Shown here piece after piece: positions 55,402 through 64,000 of a DNA stretch of 64,000 bases (the stretch's first letter is position 1; every line of letters starts with the position of its first letter). The notes under the pieces were generated by a model, which worked only from the letters and a program-made list of their open reading frames with translations, made no database searches and had not been told where the DNA came from. The stretch is from Anarhynchus alexandrinus (lineage: Eukaryota; Chordata; Aves; Charadriiformes; Charadriidae), in the NCBI GenBank assembly GCA_008711295.1, contig VUYV01000015.1:4875157-4939156 (forward strand), given 5' to 3'. Position numbers and translations under genes: made by a program.

Positions 55402-56792
55402 AGAATCATAGAATCATAGAATTGCTGAGGTTGGAAGAGACCTTTAAGATCATCAAGTCCAACCTTTAACCTACCCTGACAAAACCACATCTAAACCATG
55501 TCCCTAAGTACCACATCTACCTTTTTTTTTAAACACCTCCAGGGATGGCAAATCCACCACCTCCCTGGGCAGCCAATTCCAATGTTTAATAACCCTTTCA
55601 GTGAAAAAATGTTTCCTAAGATCCAATCTAAACCTCCCCTCACATAACTTGAACCCAGTTCCTCTCGTCCTTTCACTTGCCACCAGGGAGAAGAGGTCAG
55701 CCCCCACCTCTCCACAACCTCCTTTCAGGTACTTGTAGAGGGTGATAAGGTCTCCCCTCAGCCTCCTCTTCTCCAGGATAAACAACCCCAGTTCCCTCAG
55801 TCGTTCCTCATAAGGTTTGTCCTCCAGACCCCTCACCAGCTTGGTAGCCCTTCTCTGGACACGCCCCAACACCTCAATGTCCTTCTCATAGTGAGGGGCC
55901 CAAAACTGAACACAGTACTCAAGGTGGGGCCTCACCAGTGCCGCGTACAGGGGGATGATCACTTCCCTAGTCCCATTCACCACACTATTCCTGATACAGG
56001 CCAGGATGTTATTGGCCTTCTTGGCCACCTGGGCACACTGATGGCTCATATTCAGCTGGCTGTCCACCAACACCCCCAGGTCCTTTTCTGCCAGGCAGCT
56101 TTCCAGCCACTCCGCCCCAAGCCTGTAGTGCTGCATGGGGCTGTTGTGACCCAAGTGCAGGACCTGGCACTTGGCCTTGTTCAACCTCATACCACTGACC
56201 TCGGCCCATCGGTCCAGCCTGTCCAGATCCCTCTGTAGATCCATCCTACCCTCAAGCAGGTCAACACGCCCGCCTAGCTTAGTGTCATCTGCAAACTTAC
56301 TGAGGGTGCATTTGATCCCCTCATCCAGATCATTGATAAAGACATTAAAGAGAACTGGCCCCAGCACCGATCCCTGGGGGACTCCACTTGTGACCAGACA
56401 CCAACTGGATGTAATTCCATTCACCACCACTCTCTGGGTACGGCCATCCAGCCAGTTTTATACCCAGCAAAGAGTACACCTGTCCAGGCCACGAGCAGCC
56501 AGTTTCTCCAGGAGAATGCTGTGGGAGACAGTGTCAAAAGCTTTGCAAAAATCCAGGTAGATAACATCCACAGCTTTTCCCTCATCCACTAAGTGGGTCA
56601 CCTTGTCATAGAAGGAGATCAGGTTTGTCAGGCATGACCTGCCTTTCACAAACCCATGCTGACTGGGCCTGATCACCCTGTTCTTCTACATGTGACTTGT
56701 AATGGCACTGAGGATGATCTGTTCCATGACCTTCCCAGGCACCGAAGTCAGATTGACTGGCCTGTAGTTCCCTGGATCCTCCTTCTGGCCCT
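55402..56792 (-). mobile_element. CR1 LINE, 1.4 kb, reverse transcriptase and 3'UTR, inverted relative of the 11.6-14.3 kb copy
   Basis: On the minus strand it runs from GGCCAGAAGGAGGATCCAGG through the whole reverse transcriptase to the 3' tail with two ATTCTATGATTCTA units at 55402-55424. It is the same subfamily as the copy at 11633-14295: the 3' wording ([13 protein letters not shown] in one frame; [16 protein letters not shown] in the coding frame) is nearly the same. It is 5'-truncated near 56792. Confidence 0.95.
55504..56676 (-). pseudogene. CR1 ORF2 reverse transcriptase remnant, one internal stop
   Basis: Two open parts in the same frame, 56676-56458 and 56457-55504, are separated by a single TAA at 56460-56458, where the 13.2 kb copy reads WIKNWL. 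Motif A (YLDFCKAFD), motif B ([11 protein letters not shown]) and motif C (FADDTK) are all present, and motif B keeps the glycine lost in the 13 kb copy. A second stop (TAG) lies upstream in the SAITSHM region near 56690. The enzyme would copy CR1 RNA in an intact element; this copy is interrupted and truncated. Confidence 0.9.
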
Positions 56793-58160
56793 GAATTTTG
56801 AATCAGGGTTCAAAAATTACTCCATCTGCTAGGTTGGTCTGCTGCTATTGTCCTCAGGCTTCACTGGTCCATGGAAAGAAATACTAATGCAGTGGGTACA
56901 TTCTTCTTTTTTTGTCTTTAGACCATACTGACAGCTTCCTATGAGCATCATTAACATTAAAGGGTCTTCTAGACAGTGTGTTGTCCACAGAAATATGACA
57001 GAAGTGTTATGGGCTCCCATGCCCTTTGGTCTCTTTTTTTGTAAATCCCTGACAGATGGATTCAGATTATTCACATGAGAATACTTGATTTATTTTTTAA
57101 AGATCAAAATATATCTCTATTAGTTGTAGAGAAAAGAGTTTACAATCTCCATCTGAGAGGAGGCCGAAGGCTGCCAATCACAACACAAGGATTTTGTTTT
57201 CTTTTTGAATATTGTGATTTTTAAACTTGATCAGAATTTTTTGGGGTGGGGAAGGGCAGACCAGTATTGTTATCCTGCATCTCTCAAATGCCTATACCTC
57301 CTACCATTTACTACTGCTTTGGAGAAAAGTGAGTTTTACTACTTGTTGAGATTATGTGAATCCAATGCAACGGCAATTGTGATGTGTTACAGCAGATCTG
57401 GGCATAAGACTGCAGTTCTAATGTGGGAAAAATCCCCCACTGCTGTCTCTTCCTAAGCAGCAAGCATCTCATTCATTTTCCTTGTTTCCTCTCTTTGATG
57501 TTCCTACTGAAATTAATCATTTGACAGCAGCAAAGGCTTGCTACTGGCCTCCTGTGACTTAGCTATCTATCACGGATTTTATTTAATATAATAGTACAAA
57601 ACCTTCTTGCATTCAAATTTGTTTTGATGTTTGTTTAGGAAGTTCATCAGTTATTATCTCCCTCCCCACACCCGCTCAAGACAAGAGATTAGGATTTGCT
57701 GCTTGTCCATTCAGAGCCATGGTGGCCACCTGAGGTGCTTGTAGCCATTGGTATTAAGCTAAGCTTGCCCTGCTCCTTAAGCCCAGGTTGCCGCCTTCTT
57801 ATCTCCTGCTAGAGATAAAGGAGAATCTCTTTGACAGCTTTGCACAGAGCCTGTGAGACACACCAGGGCCATAGCAATCCTGTCATGCAACGCACATTTT
57901 GGTCTGGGAATAGTTCTCTGTTCTGCACGTTTGTTAGGCTGTGATCTCTCTGAAACAAAAACCCTGGCACAGACACAAAACAAGTCTGGAGTGTACCTCT
58001 CCTCTGAAAGACCCGGCTGTTTTTCAGGGAAATGAGCAGGGAACTAAGGTGCATGTTAACAGCCTTAAAAGCTAGGAATTTAGTTAAAGTTAGTCATTCA
58101 CTGGAGAAACAGGCGTGTGGTCTTGAAACAGATGTCAGACAGGAGTACAAGGAGTCCATT
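56793..58160. other. Intergenic sequence: nothing recognised
   Basis: Unique AT-rich to mixed sequence between the CR1 and the tandem block. Short antisense frames near 57.8-58.05 kb lack any family signal. Confidence 0.55.
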
Positions 58161-58380
58161 TGACTGGCTTGGACTAGATACGTACCGAAGCTAAGTGAGA
58201 TGAATTGCAACCTGTGTAATCTACCCAAGTTCACTGGCTTGGANACTAGATACTCACGTACCGAAGCTAAGTGATATGAATTGCAACCTGTGTAATCTAC
58301 CCAAGTTCACTGGCTTGGACTAGATACTCACGTAGCAAAGCTAAGTGATATGAATTGCAACCTGTGTGGTCTACCCAAGT
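58161..58380. repeat. Three tandem copies of a 70-76 bp unit, with one N
   Basis: Units start at about 58161, 58231 and 58307. Each begins with T(G/C)ACTGGCTTGG and ends with TCTACCCAAGT. Copy 1 lacks the CTCA found in the ACTCACGTA of copies 2 and 3. Copy 3 has GTAGCAAAG for GTACCGAAG. A single N lies at 58244 in copy 2. This could be a true small tandem array or a misjoin. Confidence 0.93.
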
Positions 58381-58999
58381 TCACACAGTAAATGCATGTC
58401 TCGTTGAAGAAACCTGAAGTTCCTTGCCAGTTCCTGACCAAGAAGGTCATTGTCTCCTTCCCCATCCCACTGAAATCAGTGGGATCTTAAACTGCTCTGA
58501 TAATTGAACTAGTGAACAGTAAACGGAGACCATCTGGGGTTTTGTCTCAAAATCGTGCTACAGCTCCAAAACAAATCACTGCATCCACTGTCAAACAAAA
58601 TTTGGCAATCTGGTTTTCTTTTCTTACAGGAATATAGTGAAGGGCCACACTGCTCCTAGAGACAGACCCAGAACAAAACACCAAACCAGTGCTCTGTAAT
58701 GTGAGATTGTCAGTGCCCCCATTTCAAGACCATAGTCTATCATCTGCTCCGTCCCATAATACCATGATGCAAAGAAATCTATGTGTTTCCTCTCTTTAGC
58801 ATTTGGATTCCTAAGCCTGTTGTTTAACAATTGAAATAATATCCAAGCATTAATCCTGTGGTGTTAAGACACAAGTTATTTTTATTATTTCATTTGTATA
58901 TTTGTATTTTTATATTTATTATTTTATTATGATAAAGTTATGTTACATTTACCTTTTTTTCTGAAAGTGTTTTAATAGGAAATACCTATTAGAACAGAT
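58381..58999. other. Intergenic sequence: nothing recognised
   Basis: AT-rich with a TTTATTATTTT-type patch near 58876-58935. No gene or repeat family is identified. Confidence 0.6.
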
Positions 59000-59164
59000 G
59001 AACCAGGGAGGTGGTTGAGTCACCATCCCTGGATGTGTTTAAGAGCCGTTTAGATGTGGTGTTGGGGGATACGGTGTAAGGGAGAACTTTGTAGAGTAGG
59101 GTAGATGGTTGGACTCGATGATCCCAAGGGTGTCTTCCAACCTAGACAATTCTATGATTCTATG
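59000..59164 (+). mobile_element. CR1 LINE 3'-end fragment, short
   Basis: Contains CCAGGGAGGTGGTTGAGTCA, CATCCCTGGATGTGTTTAAG, TTTAGATGTGGTGTTGGGGG, GGTTGGACTCGATGATCC, and the tail CAATTCTATGATTCTATGA. Only the last 165 bases of the element are kept. Confidence 0.93.
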
Positions 59165-61299
59165 AAGCCGACCATTAATGGGATCAGTAACTGGGAAAAA
59201 TAAAATTCTTTAATCTCATTTGTGTATATTTATATACTTAATTTTCAAAATCTCATGTCTGTTTTATTGGCTGAAATATTGGCACCATAACTTTCTATGA
59301 AAGACCTTTCATTTCTTCTGGGGCATTATCTCTGCTGCAGCTGGTGTGGCAGACAGAAATGGATAAATTGATTCTTGAGTTTTCTTCCATAACTCAAAAC
59401 CTTAAAAATTAACACGTATTGATTGAAGTACTGGACTGTGTTGAATATTCAGAGTACCTGAGTTCATGTACCTGTTGACTCCAAAGGCAGAGCAAATAAA
59501 GGTAACTGTTATGAAATCTGGTATTTTAAATAGAAAGCATGCTTCGCATGTTCTTTCATATTGTCAATGGCTGAAATTGTATTCCTTATTTTTTCTTCAT
59601 ATAAAGAAGGGCCGTACTCACAGGTATTTTAAATACTATTAAGAGAGTATTATTGATGATACCTCAATAATTCCCTAAAATAAACAGAAAACTTTTAGTG
59701 ATTTACTGAGTGGATTCTCCTGTGTTAGAGGAAGACTGTTATCCCAAAGCCACAGTTACATATGTCTAAATCATCAGTTCTCGTTTGAGTCCTTAGAGAG
59801 ATTCTATGTTATGCTGCAAAAACTGAGGGTGGGTGGTAATTAAGAACAACCACAGCAAAGTGTTAATAGTGGTAAGAGTTGAGGAGGGACTGTTAAAATC
59901 ACACATCAGGAGCTACATTTTTTACTCTAAGCCAAGACTCCATTATTGTCTGTTAGATTTCTCCCAGGAAAAACTGCTAAGAGACTAGCAGAGCCACATA
60001 TGTGGATATTTGCTTCCTTTACCTGCTGGGTCAACAGCATGTTGGTACACCATCCGTGGGGTCTTCCTGGAAACAAACCGCCTCTGTGAAATTAAACCAA
60101 AGCCAAAGACTATCATCTAATAATTTAAGCTGCTATCAACCTCGTAATTTGATTTCATTATGTATTGTATTAATGCAGTGATTTGATCATTCTGAGTCTA
60201 TTGATTTACTGATTTAATTTTAATTGTGACCTCAATTTGACCATCGCGTTGTTCGGTCTTTAATTGTCCTAGTAAAAATGTAGTATATTAGCACACTAAC
60301 AGGCACTTCTAAGTGAACATTTGCTTGCTCATCCTTTTAAATAAATCCATTAAAAGTATACAGAACTGTTTTATTCCATCTGCCTGCAATGTGGGTCACG
60401 CGTTCTGACGACACAATTAACCTCAAGTGAGAAATTTGCAAGCCACCAAGTTAGTGCTTTGAAAAGTAAAACCAAGGTCTTTTCACCTTATTATGTAAGA
60501 CACTATAAAGCGTTCAGTTTCTTGCTGGAGAGAGAATTCCAGAGAAGAGATGAAAAGATAGGATGAAATGAACAGAAATGCTGAAGTTTGGGGTTTTCTT
60601 TTTCTTCTCTTTTCCATTTGGATATCACTCAGGGAATACAGTACTACAAAGGGCCCATCTGGTGGCACTGTTAGCTGAAGTCTTTATTTCACAGACAGAA
60701 GGACAAACCTTACACAAGAAAAAGAGAAACAAAGGGACAATTCTCGCTAATGGAGCTATTCATGTTGCAGTGGTCAAGTGACATGGTCACTTTTAGGTGC
60801 CTGTACCATCACATTCCCTTCAGCCTCATTCTCAAAATTCCTGCAGGTGGGGGTATCTGACTTTTTTTTTATCCTTTTCTTTTTTTTTTTTTTTTTCCCC
60901 AGCAGTAGCAAATACCAGAGAATAGAAAAATGTCCCTTGTTAAACAAATGCCCAAATGTATGATCCTCTGCAGATATATGTGTGTGTCTACTTTTTTTCC
61001 TGTAGTGTCAGAAATTCGGTAACACTGAGCCTGATAAACTTATTAACAATCCTAAACAGAAATTCAGAAATTTGAAATGCAGATGTGCTGAACACATAGA
61101 AGTATGGAGGAAATCTTTTATCTATTAGTTCTTATTTTATACCTTAAAAAGCATTCAATATGCTCCTACTTGGAACTGCTTGTAAAGACACCCTCGTTTT
61201 TTCACACTTTATGCATTAATGAAGAGTTAATATATCCCATTTTCTTGGACTAAATACACCCCTTTTAAGCCATTGAGATTAACAAATTTTTAGTGGTAT
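59165..61299. other. Intergenic sequence: nothing recognised
   Basis: AT-rich. The 60.1-60.48 kb part is rich in TAATTT/ATTGA words and low in simple repeats, which resembles a conserved enhancer-like stretch, but this cannot be shown without alignment. A T-rich run lies at about 60861-60896. Confidence 0.5.
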
Positions 61300-62184
61300 G
61301 ACTTGAGGTCACTGATGGAGAGATTCAGGTGCCTAAACCTTGATGTCCAGGGCCATTTTAGGTGCCATAGGGTATCAAAGGCACCTCTGCTGGGCTGCAG
61401 ATAAGACATGGGAAACCTGGGGCACCCACGTCCCGTTGGAAAGCATGTGGGCACCAGGTGGGAACCCACATGGGATTATCGCTCCCCAAGTGTTACAAGA
61501 CATTTGTAAACTCAGGATGCCTCAGTCCTTTAGGGAGCAAATGCAAAGGCTGCTCATATCAGTGTGTACATGTGGCACTGGGGTAGAAGCTCCTTCCACC
61601 TTCCTCTCCTGGGTGTCTTTGCCTGTCACGTGTTTGGTGCTGCCTTTGGCATTCTTAGGACCTTTGCATGAGCTAGTTTACCTCACTAAAACAGCAGCAA
61701 ATGTCTCGGGGGAGGGAAGAGGAGGTAGTCTGCTATTTTATTTAATTAAATTGGTACAGCACAGGTCCAGAATCAGCTCAAGGGAGGGTGGGAGTTCAGG
61801 GCTGTGAGAGAGGGACAAGGAAGAAGGATGGAGACCTCCTCTTCTGGCAGCAGAAGTCCATTATAGCATTTTCCTGCAACTGAATCAGCATCTCTTGTGT
61901 GTCCCCTTGGAGAGCTTTGGCACTCTCTTCACCAGGCCAGCTGGCTGTTTTCAGGCCCCAAGCCAGCAGCTCTCCCCGAGACTTGATGTGGGAGGATATT
62001 TGGCATCCCCCTCAGCCAAATATGACCCCTGTGGAGCTATGCACCCAGCTTTGTGGTGCTGGCTGAGTCATGCAGCCTTTGAAGACACAATTTAGCTGCT
62101 ATAATTAGAAAAATATTCCACACCTAAAGATGCAAGTAGGTACCTCAGGGTGTTTCTGAAAGCAACAGCAAACTGAGCATCTAA
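61300..62184. other. G+C-richer intergenic block, possibly an unclassified repeat
   Basis: It contains AGGTGCCTAAAC near 61328 and TTTTAGGTGCCATAGG near 61357, words I associate loosely with dispersed sauropsid repeats. A 155-codon + frame at 61340-61807 shows no domain I recognise. Neither a gene nor a repeat call can be supported firmly. Confidence 0.3.
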
Positions 62185-63486
62185 CTTCAGATGAACACTT
62201 GGGAAATTCTTGCTATAGTCTCCAGCTTCCTGTTCAGAAAGAGATGCCCAGGACTACCTACTGACCCCTCCTAGGTAACTTAGGTACTTAACCTCTAAAA
62301 TACTCCTAGTTAAGTTAGTAGGGATAGATTTCATGTATGGTTGCAGTGGAAGTTTCATTGAGTTTAGATCCCCTTCTTAATCAAGCCATTAACTTTTAAA
62401 GAAGCAGCAGAGAAGAGTACAATGTAACAGCAATAAAAATAATTAGGGTTGGAAATGGGTCTTTGTTGCTATCTGGCAATTTGCAGAGGAAATCTGAGTT
62501 TTGACAGCCACCGTTATTGTCATGCTGCATTGATACTCAGACTGATGGTTGCTCAATGAACCTCTCTCTCTTTTTTCTAGTATAATGTGAGACNCCCTGC
62601 TGGCCACACTTCTTTTGATGCAGCCCAGGATGCACTTGGGAAATTCTTGCTATAGTCTCCAGCTTCCTGTTCAGAAAGAGATGCCCAGGACTACCTACGG
62701 ACACCTCCTAGTAACTTAGATACTTAACCTCTAAAATACTCCTAGTTAAGTTAGTAGGGATAGATTTCATGTATGGTTGCAGTGAAAGTTTCATTGAGTT
62801 TAGATCCCCTTCTTAATCAAGCCATAAACTTTTAAAGAAGCAGCAGAGAAGAGTACAATGTAACAGCAATAAAAATAATTAGGGTTAGAAATGGGTCTTT
62901 GTTGCTATCTGGCAATTTGCAGAGGAAATCTGAGTTTTGACAGCCACCGTTATTGTCATGCTGCATTGATACTCAGACTGATGGTTGCTCAATGAACCTC
63001 TCTCACTTTTTTCTAGTATAATGTGAGACAAATCTACACAAGATGAGAATATNCTTCAGATGAACACTTGGGAAATTCTTGCTATAGTCTCCAGCTTCCT
63101 GTTCAGAAAGAGATGCCCAGGACTACCTACTGACCCCTCCTAGGTAACTTAGGTACTTAACCTCTAAAATACTCCTAGTTAAGTTAGTAGGGATAGATTT
63201 CATGTATGGTTGCAGTGAAAGTTTCATTGAGTTTAGATCCCCTTCTTAATCAAGCCATTAACTTTTAAAGAAGCAGCAGAGAAGAGTACAATGTAACAGC
63301 AATAAAAATAATTAGGGTTAGAAATGGGTCTTTGTTGCTATCTGGCAATTTGCAGAGGAAATCTGAGTTTTGACAGCCACCGTTATTGTCATGCTGCATT
63401 GATACTCAGACTGATGGTTGCTCAATGAACCTCTCTCTCTTTTTTCTAGTATAATGTGAGACAAATCTACACAAGATGAGAATATC
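62185..63486. repeat. Three tandem copies of a 410-430 bp unit, separated by single Ns
   Basis: Copy 1 is 62185-62593, copy 2 about 62632-63052, and copy 3 63054-63486. Copies 1 and 3 start CTTCAGATGAACACTTGGG. All share the run to TATAATGTGAGAC, and copies 2 and 3 go on to ACAAGATGAGAATAT. Few differences are seen: copy 2 has CGGACACC for CTGACCCC and lacks a G in CCTAGGTAAC; copy 1 has GTGGAAG for GTGAAAG. Single Ns lie at 62594 and 63053, exactly at the junctions, which suggests contig joins. Confidence 0.95.
62595..62632 (-). mobile_element. 38-bp CR1 scrap between tandem copies
   Basis: The minus strand reads GCATCCTGGGCTGCATCAAA followed by AGAAGTGTGGCCAGCAGGG, a well-known internal CR1 ORF2 block. 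It lies between the N at 62594 and the start of tandem copy 2, with no other CR1 sequence around it. It may be a misassembly trace. Confidence 0.8.
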
Positions 63487-64000
63487 TACGTGTTCAAAAT
63501 GCAGACTTCCAACCTGATACAGTAAGAAAGGAAGTTTGTAATTGAAAATTAATTCATACTGGAAAGTGTAGTCAATAGACAATTACTGAGATACATCTTG
63601 TGTTTATTGCTTGAGGAATTTTACACAAGATTTATAACAACTAAAAGCAATTACCTTTACATGTAAAGAACAGTCTAAAAAGATAAACTTAATTACTGTA
63701 GAAGCCTTCAAACATTCTTTATCTTATGTAAATAATCACCAACCAGACAGTAATTAAAAAAAAAATTAGATGTGAAACTAAGCATGTTATCCATGTCAAA
63801 AAAGATTACAGGAAAATACCCATATTGTCCACTATTCTTGTTCTATTCATTTTACAGAAGTACGGCACAACTGTTTTACTCCAGATGTAAAAGGTGAAAA
63901 TCAGATATCATGTTTGTGCAATTGACGTCAAGTAGCCGTGAATTTTTTTTAAAGTATTCAGGTACACCTCTGCCTCTTCCATCGTCTATGTCCACTCTTT
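63487..64000. other. Intergenic sequence: nothing recognised
   Basis: AT-rich unique sequence to the window end. No gene, RNA or repeat is recognised. Confidence 0.6.

Noticed and set aside
61340..61807. 155-codon open frame on the plus strand
   Set aside because: Composition is uneven, no family signature is seen, and no neighbouring exon could be joined to it.

Overview
This is vertebrate nuclear DNA, almost certainly from a bird. It is AT-rich and mostly non-coding, with small exons, large introns, and many 5'-truncated CR1 LINEs that end in the sauropsid ATTCTATGATT-type tail. The only host gene I can support is the 3' end of PIK3C3 (VPS34, class III phosphatidylinositol 3-kinase) on the + strand. 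Four coding exons (3476-3644, 9158-9248, 26734-26859, 32519-32533) have clean AG/GT borders and compatible phases. They join to 133 residues, from the DFG motif to the final YWRK and stop. If the protein has the usual 887 residues, these are about residues 755-887. The 3'UTR runs to an AATAAA at 33302-33307. The upstream part of the gene lies to the left of the window.

Layout: 1-33.3 kb is the end of PIK3C3, with introns of 5.5, 17.5 and 5.7 kb that hold several CR1 copies. 33.3-64 kb looks intergenic, with no coding exon recognised. It holds more CR1 copies, a CpG-richer block (about 36.2-38.9 kb), a stretch that looks like a transcript 3' end (about 53.1-53.4 kb), and two short tandem triplications (58.16-58.38 kb and 62.18-63.49 kb) with single Ns in or between the copies.

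Most of the visible structure comes from CR1. One 2.7 kb copy (11.63-14.30 kb) keeps part of the endonuclease and nearly all of the reverse transcriptase. A close relative lies inverted at 55.40-56.79 kb. An old CR1 at about 27.36-29.86 kb is split by a younger CR1. Two copies on opposite strands (24.5 and 50.7 kb) share an extra segment of about 68 bp that is absent from the other CR1 copies here.

I see no CRISPR array, tRNA or rRNA gene, operon or new multi-gene system. The points most worth checking are the shared CR1 insert, the nested and inverted CR1 pairs, and the N-associated triplications, which may be assembly artefacts.
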